Source of the DNA: Clostridium sp. OS1-26
GTDB taxonomy: Bacteria > Bacillota > Clostridia > Clostridiales > Clostridiaceae
Assembly: GCF_030915445.1 (NCBI RefSeq)
Contig: NZ_CP133264.1
Location: forward strand, 3,100,001-3,164,000
Reading direction: 5' to 3'
Length of the DNA stretch: 64,000 bases
Both the position numbers and the translations under genes were made by a program. The notes below the pieces were generated by a model. The model was not told the DNA's origin, searched no databases, and saw only the letters and a program-made list of their open reading frames with translations. This document shows positions 53,645-62,522 of the stretch, in pieces. Positions within the stretch are counted from its first letter, which is position 1. Every line of letters starts with the position of its first letter.

Positions 53645-53816
53645 TACAATTTAATTACGAAAATATAATTTATTTAAAGCCTCTCCAATATGCATTTCAG
53701 CAGAATAATTATACATTGTAAAAATAACCCTCCATTTAAAAAAGTCTAAATATATTTAAAAAAAGCAAATATATTTAAGTTACAAATTAAATTTAATGAT
53801 AATATAACATGAGAAA
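53645..53816. other. Gap before the siderophore operon
   Basis: A 21-codon minus-strand ORF (53651-53716, product MYNYSAEMHIGEALNKLYFR plus one residue) follows a GGAGGG at a wide spacing. It looks protein-like but is too short to assign and may be a relic. Otherwise the region is AT-rich. Confidence 0.25.
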
Positions 53817-53834
53817 GATAATCAATATCAATTA
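53817..53834. promoter_or_regulatory. Candidate Fur box
   Basis: GATAATCAATATCAATTA resembles the Fur consensus of GATAAT/ATTATC units and lies 34 bp before the siderophore permease gene, consistent with iron repression. Confidence 0.6.
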
Positions 53835-53867
53835 AATGAAGTTATTAAACTAAGCAGGAGGGATTTA

Positions 53868-54848
53868 GTGGTAAATAACAAAATTCTAAAAAAAGGAGAT
53901 ATAAAGATAAGATATTTATTAATAAGTTTGCTTATTTTGTCGTTTATATCGATATTTATTGGAACTAAAGATATAAAATTTATTGACATATTAAATTTTG
54001 AAAAAGATAAATTAGAAATACTCATTCTAAGTAGAATACCAAGATTGATAAGTATTTTAGCGGCTGGGACAAGTATTGCTGTAAGCGGTCTTATAATGCA
54101 GCAAATAAGTCGTAATAGTTTTGTGTCGCCAACTACAGGTGCCACTGAAGATAGTGCAAAACTTGGAATATTAGTATCAATTTTATTATTTCCTTCAGCT
54201 AGCTATCTTAACAAAATGATAATATGTTTTATATTTTCACTAGCTGGTACTTTTCTATTTATGCACATTTTAAGGAGAATTAAATTTAAGAATAACATAT
54301 TTGTTCCTCTTGTTGGAATGATGCTGGGAGCAATAATAGAATCTGTAACAACTTTCTTTGCGTATAAATATGATGTAATTCAAAATATAGAATCTTGGAC
54401 ACAAGGAAATTTTTCAATGATTATAAAAGATCGATATGAACTAGTTTACTTAAGCATTCCACTTATGATAATAGCTTATTTATTTGCAAATAAGTTTACT
54501 ATTTCAGGGCTTGGCAAAGAGTTTTCTAAAAATCTAGGATTAGATTATGAAAAGGTAGTGAATATCGGAGTTATAATAGTTGCGCTTATGTCTTCAATAA
54601 TGATTATTATTGTTGGTAAAATACCCTTTTTAGGGCTTATAATTCCTAATATTATTAGAATATATAAAGGAGATAATTTGAAAGAAAATTTTGTTGCTAC
54701 AGCTTTATTTGGTGCAGTGTTCCTTCTTTTCTGTGACATTTTTGGAAGACTTATAATCTATCCATATGAAATTCCAATAGGACTTATGGTTGGAGTTATA
54801 GGAAGTGGAATATTCTTATATCTACTTTTCAGGAGGAAGTTGGCATGA
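53868..54848 (+). CDS. Iron-siderophore ABC transporter permease (YclN-like)
   Basis: This 326-residue FecCD-family permease has about nine helices and the family segment RIPRLISILAAGTSIAVSGL plus MQQISRN near residues 64-90. The coupling region is IIVGKIPFLGLIIPNIIRIY. It starts at GTG after GGAGGG and overlaps the next permease gene by 4 bp. The gene order permease-permease-ATPase-binding protein matches Bacillus yclNOPQ, a petrobactin importer. The ligand here is inferred to be a siderophore. Confidence 0.88.
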   Translation: MVNNKILKKGDIKIRYLLISLLILSFISIFIGTKDIKFIDILNFEKDKLEILILSRIPRLISILAAGTSIAVSGLIMQQISRNSFVSPTTGATEDSAKLGILVSILLFPSASYLNKMIICFIFSLAGTFLFMHILRRIKFKNNIFVPLVGMMLGAIIESVTTFFAYKYDVIQNIESWTQGNFSMIIKDRYELVYLSIPLMIIAYLFANKFTISGLGKEFSKNLGLDYEKVVNIGVIIVALMSSIMIIIVGKIPFLGLIIPNIIRIYKGDNLKENFVATALFGAVFLLFCDIFGRLIIYPYEIPIGLMVGVIGSGIFLYLLFRRKLA

Positions 54849-55795
54849 AGATAAAGCGAAATTTAACATTAATGTTCATAGTATCAGTAATACTTATGTT
54901 TCTTTTTATATGTATTGGTATGAATAGTGACAATTGGCAGTATGTTCTTGAAAAAAGAGGGATCAAACTCATAGCGGTTGTAATAACAAGTGGAGCTATA
55001 GCCTTTTCATCTATGATATTTCAAAGTATAACAAATAATAGAATATTAACTCCAAGCGTAATGGGATTAGACTCTTTATATATATTTATACAGACTCTCA
55101 TAGTTTTTATATTATCAAGCAATAAAAATGGATTTTTCACAAATAATATGAATTTTGTGCTCTCAGTTGGAAGTATGGTTATATTTTCTGTGCTTCTATT
55201 TAAAATAATGCTTGAAAAAGAAAAAGGGAATATTTATTTTCTTTTACTGGTTGGCCTAATATTGGGAACCTTATTTCGTAGTGGAGCTTCTTTTATGCAA
55301 ATGATAATAAATCCTAATGAATTTTCAATTGTTCAAGGTAAGATGTTTGCAAGCTTCAATAATGTAAATAATGATGTACTGTTAATTTCTATAGTAATAA
55401 TTTTGTTGGTAATGATTTACATGTATGATTACATTGATATTTTAGATGTTTTGTCACTCGGTAGAGATCATGCTATAAATCTTGGATTGTCATATGAAAA
55501 GATAGTTAAAGTCTTACTTATAATAACATCAATTCTAGTATCAGTATCAACAGCGTTAATTGGACCAATAACTTTTTTGGGCTTATTAGTAGTAAATATA
55601 ACACATGAGTTTTTAAAAACTTATAAGCATAGATATCTAATACCAGCTTCTATTTTGATTAGCATAATCGCTTTGGTTGGTGGCCAATTAATAATAGAAA
55701 GGGTACTGAATCTCTCAACACCGATCTCTGTAGTGATTAATTTAGTTGGAGGTATATATTTTATATCTCTGTTATTAAAGGGGAATAAGACATGA
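54845..55795 (+). CDS. Iron-siderophore ABC transporter permease (YclO-like)
   Basis: This 316-residue protein is the second FecCD-type permease, with about nine helices. It has IAFSSMIFQSITNNRILTPS then VMGLDSLY near 50-80, and the coupling loop ALIGPITFLGLLVVNITHEF. Its ATG overlaps the previous stop, and its stop overlaps the ATPase start, so the three genes are translationally coupled. It should pair with the first permease as a heterodimer. Confidence 0.88.
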   Translation: MKIKRNLTLMFIVSVILMFLFICIGMNSDNWQYVLEKRGIKLIAVVITSGAIAFSSMIFQSITNNRILTPSVMGLDSLYIFIQTLIVFILSSNKNGFFTNNMNFVLSVGSMVIFSVLLFKIMLEKEKGNIYFLLLVGLILGTLFRSGASFMQMIINPNEFSIVQGKMFASFNNVNNDVLLISIVIILLVMIYMYDYIDILDVLSLGRDHAINLGLSYEKIVKVLLIITSILVSVSTALIGPITFLGLLVVNITHEFLKTYKHRYLIPASILISIIALVGGQLIIERVLNLSTPISVVINLVGGIYFISLLLKGNKT

Positions 55796-56550
55796 TTGAA
55801 TTAAAAAATATAGTAAAAAAATATAATGGAAAGAATGTTGTTGATAATGTTTCTATAACTATACCAGAAGGAAAAGTTACATCACTTATAGGTCCAAATG
55901 GTGCGGGTAAGAGTACCTTACTATCAATAATGAGCAGGATAATAAGTAGAGATAGCGGTGAAGTTATAATAGATAAGATTAAATTAGAGTCATGGAATAA
56001 TAAAGATTTAGCTAAAAAGATATCAGTATTGAAGCAATCTAATTCTATTAACATGAGATTAACAATAAAAGAAATAGTTAGTTTTGGAAGATTCCCTTAT
56101 TGCCAGGGAAATCTAACTGAAGAAGATTTAGAATATGTTGATAATGCAATAGAATATATGAAACTTACAGAGATTAAAAATAAGTACATGGATGAGCTTA
56201 GTGGAGGACAAAGACAAAGAGCGCTTATTGCAATGATAATAGCTCAAAATACAGATTACATATTATTGGACGAGCCATTAAACAATTTAGATATGAAGCA
56301 TTCTGTAGAAATAATGAAAATTTTAAGAACTTTGACAAAAGAGCTTAATAAAACAGTTGTTATTGTAATACATGATATAAATTTTGCATCTTGTTATTCG
56401 GATTATATTCTAGCGCTTAAAGATGGTAAGCTTGCTAAGTCTGGAAAAACGGATGAAATAATAAGAAAAGATGTATTAGAAGAAATATATGATATGAATT
56501 TCACTATTCAAGAAGTAGAAAATGATAAAATTTGTATTTATTTTAAATAA
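55792..56550 (+). CDS. Iron-siderophore ABC transporter ATP-binding protein (YclP-like)
   Basis: This 252-residue ATPase has Walker A GPNGAGKST (near 35-43), Q-loop LKQSNSIN, signature LSGGQRQRA (near 137), Walker B YILLDEPLNNLD and the switch His in VVIVIHDINFA. It belongs to the FepC/FhuC branch and would energise uptake through the two permeases. It overlaps the upstream gene by 4 bp. Confidence 0.93.
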   Translation: MIELKNIVKKYNGKNVVDNVSITIPEGKVTSLIGPNGAGKSTLLSIMSRIISRDSGEVIIDKIKLESWNNKDLAKKISVLKQSNSINMRLTIKEIVSFGRFPYCQGNLTEEDLEYVDNAIEYMKLTEIKNKYMDELSGGQRQRALIAMIIAQNTDYILLDEPLNNLDMKHSVEIMKILRTLTKELNKTVVIVIHDINFASCYSDYILALKDGKLAKSGKTDEIIRKDVLEEIYDMNFTIQEVENDKICIYFK

Positions 56551-56571
56551 TGAAGAGAAGGAGACAAATCA

Positions 56572-57528
56572 ATGAAGAGAAACAAAAAAATTATTTTATC
56601 AATATCAATTATATTAATAGCTATAATAGTAGGCTTTGGTTATAGTAAATTTAATGCAGCAAAGAATCAATCAAAGACTGAAGTAGGAGAAAATATAACT
56701 ATAAAACATGAATTAGGAGAAGTGAATATTAAGAAAAATCCTAAAAAAATTGTTGTATTTGATTATGGAATAGTAGATTCAATAGATAAAATGGGAATTG
56801 ACATAACAGCACTTCCGAAATCTAATATACCTAATTATCTAAAAAAATTCAAAGATGAAAAATATATAGATGCAGGAACCTTATTTGAACCTAATTTTGA
56901 AAAAATACAAGAATTGAAGCCAGATTTAATAGTTATATCACCAAGGCAAGCTTCAGTATATAATAAATTGAATGAAATAGCGCCAACTGTATATCTAAAT
57001 ATAGTACCAACAGATTACGTTAATTCTTTTAAAAGCAATATGGAGACTTTAGGGAAAATATTTAATAAAGAAGATTTTGTGAAAGAAGAATTAGCTAAAA
57101 TAGATACGTCAATTAAGTTGTTAAATAAAAAAGTAACACAAAAAAATCAAAAAGCTCTTATTATGATGGCCAATGAAGGAAATTTAAGTGCTTTTGGTGA
57201 TAATTCAAGATTTGGAATTATACATACAAATTTTGGTTTTCCAAAAGTGGATGAAAACATAAAAGAATCTCAACATGGAATGAATATTTCTTATGAGTAT
57301 TTAGCTGAAAAAAGTCCTGATTATTTATTTGTTATAGATAGATCAGCTGTTACAGGAAAAGGAGATAGTGCTCAAAAGACTTTAGATAACGATATTGTTA
57401 AAGGAACTTCTGCTTATAAAAATAATAGGATTATATACCTTGATCCACAAATATGGTATGTATCTTCTGGAGGATTTGTAGGAACTAATGCTATGATCGA
57501 TGAAATTATGAAGGCAATAGAAAAATAA
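56572..57528 (+). CDS. Siderophore-binding protein of the ABC importer (YclQ-like)
   Basis: This 318-residue class III substrate-binding protein has KNPKKIVVFDYGIVDSIDKM near 60-80, KPDLIVISPRQASVYNKLNE near 120 and the C-terminal RIIYLDPQIWYVSSGGF. The arrangement matches YclQ/FatB-type petrobactin or catecholate binders. Unusually, the N-terminal hydrophobic segment (IILSISIILIAIIVGFGYSK) has no lipobox cysteine, so the protein is probably held by an uncleaved helix. GGAG precedes the ATG. Confidence 0.88.
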   Translation: MKRNKKIILSISIILIAIIVGFGYSKFNAAKNQSKTEVGENITIKHELGEVNIKKNPKKIVVFDYGIVDSIDKMGIDITALPKSNIPNYLKKFKDEKYIDAGTLFEPNFEKIQELKPDLIVISPRQASVYNKLNEIAPTVYLNIVPTDYVNSFKSNMETLGKIFNKEDFVKEELAKIDTSIKLLNKKVTQKNQKALIMMANEGNLSAFGDNSRFGIIHTNFGFPKVDENIKESQHGMNISYEYLAEKSPDYLFVIDRSAVTGKGDSAQKTLDNDIVKGTSAYKNNRIIYLDPQIWYVSSGGFVGTNAMIDEIMKAIEK

Positions 57529-57578
57529 TTGATTAATCCCAAAAGCAGAATTTGCACAGAATTCTATTAATAAAGTAT

Positions 57579-57606
57579 ATGGTAGTACAAAAATTCGTAC
57601 TACCAT
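57579..57606 (+). terminator. Terminator of the siderophore operon
   Basis: ATGGTAGTAC and GTACTACCAT pair perfectly (10 bp, 8-nt loop), followed by a short TCTTACTT tail. Confidence 0.65.
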
Positions 57607-57652
57607 TCTTACTTGTAGGGTATGGACGCATTACCCAGCTACATGAAATATT

Positions 57653-57844
57653 TCATAAATTAGTTGGTATATCTATAATGATATCTACTTCAATTAAACT
57701 GCTATCCCCTTCAGATATTATTAATTCATTATTATTAATTTCTTCAATTTCTGTCCCCTTTAATTTATATATATTTTTTATAACAGCTTCTATAGGAGCA
57801 TTATAATTTAAAATATCAGTAGATGTATTTGTTAAATTTTTCAA
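57653..57844 (-). CDS. Small hypothetical acidic protein
   Basis: The 63-residue frame starts at TTG just after an ideal GGAGGTG. The product is acidic with ILNYNAPIEAVIKNIYKLKG and IEVDIIIDIPTNL. It follows the GT2 gene on the same strand and would be the last gene of the glycan operon. No family is recognised. The ribosome site is the main support. Confidence 0.45.
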   Translation of the reverse strand: MKNLTNTSTDILNYNAPIEAVIKNIYKLKGTEIEEINNNELIISEGDSSLIEVDIIIDIPTNL

Positions 57845-57871
57845 TACTTCACCTCCAAATATATGCTAGTC

Positions 57872-57888
57872 ATCTTCCTTCAGATGCC
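57872..57888. repeat. Solo MITE end (scar)
   Basis: TCTTCCTTCAGATGCCT matches the right end of the MITE at 62256-62417 apart from one base. Only this end is present. It abuts the stop codon of the GT2 gene. Confidence 0.55.
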
Positions 57889-58782
57889 TTAGAAGGGTAT
57901 ATTAAATTTATTGAAGAACCAATCATCATCATGTAGACGGCGCTTAAAATAATCTATGCGTTGATCATAAGTATCGCTTGCAGTTATTTTATTTAAAATA
58001 GTTTCAAAGTTAGAATAATCATGCAGGGGCTTCATTAATTTACGGATTCTATTTTCATTAAAATGGCTAAAGGCCATACGTAATTTATTATAATGAAATT
58101 CAGTTAAGTCAACATTATATGGTTGTATTTTTCTAAATTTATGACCAATTTTAACAGCAGGATGTACAAAAATTTTATATCCAAAAAGCCAAAGCTTTAC
58201 TGATAGTTCTACATCTTCAAAGCCCCAACTATGGAAGCCATGATCAAATCCTCCTACAGCGTCAAAGACCTCTTTTCTTATAGCCATACATCCACCTGGA
58301 GCTAGTGGAACTTCTTTAATATTCATCGGCTTTTTCAACCAATATGTTTCAAACTTTTCATTCAAGGTTTGACCATAGCCTACAGGACTATCTGGAGAAA
58401 AATGACCAATGCCTGGGCATGCTATACTTACATCTTTATTACTAAAAGCTTCTAATAGTGTGTTAAGCCAGTTTAGTTGCATAGTAATATGGGCATCGCA
58501 AAAGACTAATATTTTTGCAAGTGGCGCAAAGCTTGCACCTAGATTCCTTGATGCTGATGCTCCTATGCCCTTTGTTTTAACTAGCGCTACATTTGAGTAT
58601 CTGTTAGAAGGATTTTTCAAAAACTCACAGCAATTATCATTAGAGCCATCGTCAATAATAAATATATTTGATATGTTTTTCGCTTCAGTTTTAAATAAAA
58701 ACTCCAAGGTTTGTTTAATATAAATACCTTCATTTTTACATGGAATAATAATAGCTACTTCATATTTTTTTATATTATCCAT
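57889..58782 (-). CDS. Family 2 glycosyltransferase
   Basis: This 297-residue GT-A enzyme has VAIIIPCKNEGIYIKQTLEF, the nucleotide motif IIDDGSNDN, a DAH motif in ILVFCDAHITMQLNW (the DxD position), PGGCMAIRKEVFDAVGGFD and GFEDVELSVKLW. This is the GalNAc-T/polypeptide-GT-like branch of GT2. It probably adds a sugar to a surface glycan or protein. The stop codon touches a MITE-derived scar, so the C-terminus may be changed. It is 6 bp after the preceding gene. Confidence 0.88.
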   Translation of the reverse strand: MDNIKKYEVAIIIPCKNEGIYIKQTLEFLFKTEAKNISNIFIIDDGSNDNCCEFLKNPSNRYSNVALVKTKGIGASASRNLGASFAPLAKILVFCDAHITMQLNWLNTLLEAFSNKDVSIACPGIGHFSPDSPVGYGQTLNEKFETYWLKKPMNIKEVPLAPGGCMAIRKEVFDAVGGFDHGFHSWGFEDVELSVKLWLFGYKIFVHPAVKIGHKFRKIQPYNVDLTEFHYNKLRMAFSHFNENRIRKLMKPLHDYSNFETILNKITASDTYDQRIDYFKRRLHDDDWFFNKFNIPF

Positions 58783-58788
58783 AGTAAT

Positions 58789-59181
58789 CTAATCTTCAAA
58801 ATCACAATTTTCAGGTTCATGGGTACTTTTGATAGTTTCTGTTGAAGATTTTTTTGTTAAACAATCGAGATATAATATCTTCAATATAAGTTTATCTCCA
58901 GGATATACAGGTCCTAAAAGAAATTGCCCGTTTTCATCTGTTATAGCGTTACCAATGGGTTCTAAATCAGAGGTTGTTTCAGGGTCATCAGTGGCACGCT
59001 TTAATTTGAAAAACTTAACTACAGAGCAAGGGGCAGGTTTTCCATCAGGAAAACGGACTGTTCCAAGTATTACTCTTCTATAATCACGTTGTAAGAAAAA
59101 ATCCATATCTAATTGATCAACACTTGATTTTTCATCACCGTCTGGAACATCGATAACAAAACGATTTATTTGATAATCCAT
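58789..59181 (-). CDS. Carboxypeptidase-regulatory-like (beta-sandwich) domain protein
   Basis: This 130-residue soluble protein has no signal peptide. The centre reads VILGTVRFPDGKPAPCSVVK then AITDENGQFLLGPVYPGDKL, the typical G-x-V-x-x-x-x-G-x-P...T-D-x-x-G-x-F pattern of carboxypeptidase regulatory-like (transthyretin-like) domains. The N-terminus (NRFVIDVPDGDEKSSVD) is unlike these. It is 3 bp from the aminotransferase gene and 6 bp from GT2, so it belongs to the glycan operon. It might be a structural or coat protein; that is inference. Confidence 0.65.
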   Translation of the reverse strand: MDYQINRFVIDVPDGDEKSSVDQLDMDFFLQRDYRRVILGTVRFPDGKPAPCSVVKFFKLKRATDDPETTSDLEPIGNAITDENGQFLLGPVYPGDKLILKILYLDCLTKKSSTETIKSTHEPENCDFED

Positions 59182-59184
59182 ACC

Positions 59185-60351
59185 TTACACTTCCTTTATA
59201 CTTTTTATAACATAATTAACATCTTCATTTGACATACCAGGATAAAGTGGAATTGTGATTATATCCTCATATAATTTTTCTGCAATTGGACAAAGTCCTT
59301 TTGAATATCCTAGAGATTGATAATAGGGATGATAGTAAACTGGAATATAATGAACATTTACTCCAACGTTTAAATCTGAAAGTTTATTAAATATCTCTTC
59401 TCTACTTTTTCCTATAGCTGAAAGATTAAATTTTAAAATATATATATGATAGGAAGATTTCATATGTGCAGTTTGATAAGGAATAGTAATTTTATTTTTA
59501 AAAGTGCTTTCTGAGAAGGCTTTATCATATAGAGCAGCTATTTCACGTCTTCTTTTAATAAAGCTATCCAGCTTATTTAGTTGTGAAATTCCTAAGGCAG
59601 CTTGTAAGTCACTTAAACGATAATTGTAGCCTAAAAGCTGCTGCTCATAATACCATTTGTCATGAGATTTATCCGTAAGAAGTTCTGGAGAACGGGTAAT
59701 ACCGTGAGTTCTAAATAGAGTGAGCTTTTCATAGAGCTTAGGATCATTTGTACAAATCATTCCTCCTTCAGCTGTTGTAATGTGTTTTACAGGATGAAAG
59801 GAAAAGGTAGTCATATGTGCTATGCCTCCAGTCTTATGCCAGGTTCCCTTTGAATCCATTATCTCAGCACCAAGACTGTGGGATGCATCTTCAATAAAAA
59901 TTAAATTATGTCTTTGAGCTAAATCTTTAATCTTAAATAGTTCTGCTGGTTGACCTGTAAAATCCACTGCTATAATTGCTTTAGTCTTATTTGTAATCTT
60001 TTTTTCTATTTCTAAAGGGTCTATATTATAGGTATGCGGATCAATATCAGCGAATACAGGTTTTCCTCCAAGGTAAAGGATACTATTGGAAGTAGCAGCA
60101 AAGGTCATAGGTGTAGTAATAACCTCGTCATCAGCACTAATATTAGCGGCATAACAGGCAGCATGTAGAGCAGCAGTTCCAGTTCCTATACAAACAGCAT
60201 ATTTACATCCTACATAATCTGCTACTTTTTTTTCAAATTCATGAATTTTTGGTCCAGTGGTTAGAAAATCACTTTTTAATACTTCTACTACTGCTTGAAT
60301 ATCTTCTTCATCAATATATTGACGTCCATAGGGTATATAAGGATGCTTCAT
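59185..60351 (-). CDS. DegT/DnrJ/EryC1 sugar aminotransferase (PseC-like)
   Basis: About 388 residues. The start IPYGRQYIDEEDIQAVVEVL and KSDFLTTGP strongly resembles PseC, the UDP-4-amino-4,6-dideoxy-AltNAc transaminase of pseudaminic acid synthesis. Other motifs are GTGTAALHAACYAA, the catalytic lysine in FSFHPVKHITTAEGG and YNYRLSDLQAALGISQLNKL. No pseB or later pse gene is seen in the window, so the product sugar is uncertain. The ATG at 60351 has AAGGTG upstream; a GTG three codons earlier lies within that site. Confidence 0.85.
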   Translation of the reverse strand: MKHPYIPYGRQYIDEEDIQAVVEVLKSDFLTTGPKIHEFEKKVADYVGCKYAVCIGTGTAALHAACYAANISADDEVITTPMTFAATSNSILYLGGKPVFADIDPHTYNIDPLEIEKKITNKTKAIIAVDFTGQPAELFKIKDLAQRHNLIFIEDASHSLGAEIMDSKGTWHKTGGIAHMTTFSFHPVKHITTAEGGMICTNDPKLYEKLTLFRTHGITRSPELLTDKSHDKWYYEQQLLGYNYRLSDLQAALGISQLNKLDSFIKRRREIAALYDKAFSESTFKNKITIPYQTAHMKSSYHIYILKFNLSAIGKSREEIFNKLSDLNVGVNVHYIPVYYHPYYQSLGYSKGLCPIAEKLYEDIITIPLYPGMSNEDVNYVIKSIKEV

Positions 60352-60365
60352 TATCTTCACCTTCT

Positions 60366-61334
60366 TTAATAAAACTTATAATATTCTGTTATATATCGGT
60401 AAGCTTCACCGGTTCTTATAATAGGTGTAGCAATAGATTTCTTAAGAACAATATTTTCAAAAGCATATATAACATCATTAAATCCAAATTGTGCTCTCAT
60501 AAAGGCAGTACTAGAGTATCTGGGATTAATCTCAAAAATAAAGGGCTTAGAACCATTCTGTTTCCGCAGTTGAATGTTAATAGAACCAGTTATATTTAGT
60601 TTTTCTGCAACATTTTTGCATAGTTCTTCTATTTCTTTATCAAAGATTACCTTTACTTCACTGCTCATTCCATCTTTTATAGTCCTTTCAAGGGTAATCA
60701 CATATATTTCATTGCTAAAAGAATCTTTATACACTCCGTTAGTATACTCAGTTCCAGGAATATACTCTTGAAGCATGAAGCTGCTGTCTAGATTAGTAAT
60801 ATTCTCAAATTCTTTACGGTTTTGAATTATGTGAAGATGTTTTGAGCCACAATCAGAAGTTTTTTTTAATACAAAGGGACATTTAAAACCTTTTAATAGG
60901 CCCTCTTTTGGTGTTGATTCATTATATAAAACTGAGTATGGGTAGGGGAGTTTGATACTTTTTAGAAATTCCATTGTTTTATATTTATCGCGACAAATGT
61001 TGATTACCTGCAGTGGAGGAATGGCAATACGAGAACGTATTTCATCATCTAGTTCATTAAAATGATCACAGATATATAAAAGCTCTTGTTCACTACAAAC
61101 ATAAATCAGGTCAATTGAATTATGAAGAGAGAACTTATTTATTAATTCTGTAAATAATAAACTTTCAGCTTTAGGGATAATATGAAAACTATCACAAAAT
61201 AGAGGGTGCGGCACATAATTTCTACAGTCTGTTCCCCAAATTTTTATATTATAGTTTGCATTACGTAAGGCTTTGCAGACTGCTTGCCCTAAATCACCTC
61301 CAATAGAGGTAACTAAAACATTATACTGTGTCAT
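60366..61334 (-). CDS. ATP-grasp ligase
   Basis: About 322 residues with a pre-ATP-grasp Rossmann start (NVLVTSIGGDLGQAVCKALR), then FVLKKTSDCGSKHLHII, MLQEYIPGTEYTNGVY and the metal-binding FEINPRYSSTAFMRAQFG. This is the carbamoyl-phosphate-synthase-like/PylC-type ATP-grasp. Such enzymes in glycan clusters attach amino acids or carbamoyl-like groups to sugars. The ATG at 61334 is preceded by GGAAGGA; a longer open frame has no ribosome site. It is 14 bp from the aminotransferase. Confidence 0.85.
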   Translation of the reverse strand: MTQYNVLVTSIGGDLGQAVCKALRNANYNIKIWGTDCRNYVPHPLFCDSFHIIPKAESLLFTELINKFSLHNSIDLIYVCSEQELLYICDHFNELDDEIRSRIAIPPLQVINICRDKYKTMEFLKSIKLPYPYSVLYNESTPKEGLLKGFKCPFVLKKTSDCGSKHLHIIQNRKEFENITNLDSSFMLQEYIPGTEYTNGVYKDSFSNEIYVITLERTIKDGMSSEVKVIFDKEIEELCKNVAEKLNITGSINIQLRKQNGSKPFIFEINPRYSSTAFMRAQFGFNDVIYAFENIVLKKSIATPIIRTGEAYRYITEYYKFY

Positions 61335-61556
61335 AATAAATCCTTCCTTTATGATGTGTAAAAGACCTAAAGGTAAGTTACACCCAAAATTAGTTACAAA
61401 TAATACAACTGAAGTTATATTACTTCTAACAATATAGTATATGTAACTTAATAAATTTAGTATGCATACACTGATGTTATAACTTACCAAAAATTATGAA
61501 AATTACTTTGTACTATATATTTTGTTGTGCTATATAGAATTACAGGGGGAATTGTA

Positions 61557-62239
61557 ATGGAAAAAATTTTAGTAATAGCAGCACATCCAGATGATGAAAT
61601 TTTGGGATGCGGTGGGACAATCAGAAGGCTTGTTAAAGAAGGAAATGAAGTGTATTCACTAGTTTTATCTGATGGCACTACCTCAAGGCATGACAATATG
61701 AATACTGAAGTAATGGAAGAAATTAAGATAAGACTTCAGGATAGTTTATCAGCAAATAAACTTATAGGGTATAAAGAAACTTTCTTTGTCAGTTTACTGA
61801 TAACAGCTTTGACAAAGAAGGTTTCTTGAATATTGTAAAATTAGTTGAAAAGTATGTTTCTCAAATTAAGCCTTCTATTATATTCACACATCATCATGGA
61901 GATTTGAATATTGACCATCGCATAACCTTTGAAGCGGTTCAAACAGCTACAAGGCCTATGGCGGAATGCTCAGTAAAAGAAATATATTGTTTTGAAACCT
62001 TGTCTGCTACGGAATGGAATTTTCTAAACAAAGATAAATTTACACCTAATTATTTCGTAAATATTGAAAATACACTAAAGGACAAACTCGAAGCAATGAA
62101 ATGTTATAAATCAGAGTTACGAGAATACCCGCATCCTCGCTCCCTAGAAGGATTAGAGGTGGCTGCTAAAAGATGGGGCACAGTTGCCGGATGTAGTTAC
62201 GCAGAAGCGTTTGAATTAATAAGGAAGGTAGTTATCTAA
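61557..62239 (+). pseudogene. PIG-L family deacetylase, frameshifted
   Basis: The first frame gives MEKILVIAAHPDDEILGCGG, with the zinc motif AHPDDE, and fails after FFVSL. With one base restored near 61795, the next frame gives PDNSFDKEGFLNIVKLVEKY and later FTHHHGDLNIDHRITFEAVQ, with the second His motif. The whole is about 228 residues, normal for LmbE/PIG-L enzymes that remove acetyl groups from GlcNAc. It is divergent from the ATP-grasp operon. GGGGGA precedes the ATG. Confidence 0.85.
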
Positions 62240-62255
62240 CAAATTGCAGTATATA

Positions 62256-62417
62256 AGGCATCTTCAAAAAAATAACTAGTCAATCTGCTAGTCTATTTTG
62301 CGCCATACTGCGTCGGCAGAACCCTTAGATAGGGGTTAACTATCTGCGGAACCTTTCTCCTTGCCTGACACAAAATATCCGTCGCATCTTTGACTTGTTA
62401 TTTTCCTTCAGATGCCT
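62256..62417. mobile_element. MITE with 28-bp terminal inverted repeats
   Basis: The left end starts AGGCATCTTCAAAAA and the right end finishes CCTTCAGATGCCT. The terminal 28 bases are complementary with a few mismatches and include AATAAC-x-AGTCAA. The interior (AACCCTTAGATAGGGGTT hairpin, GCGTCGGCAG) has higher GC than the flanks and no ORF. It lies 16 bp after the PIG-L gene. No clear target duplication could be defined. Confidence 0.75.
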
Positions 62418-62445
62418 AATAAGAAAATATTTAAGATATTTTTAG

Positions 62446-62489
62446 ACACGGAAGAATACAATTATTAATTGACCTCTTCCGTGTTTTCT
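62446..62489 (+). terminator. Terminator between PIG-L and metallophosphoesterase genes
   Basis: ACACGGAAGA and TCTTCCGTGT pair perfectly (10 bp, 19-nt loop), followed by TTTTCT. The MITE separates it from the PIG-L stop. Confidence 0.7.
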
Positions 62490-62522
62490 ACATATTCAGT
62501 ATTCTACTTTAGGGATGATCTG

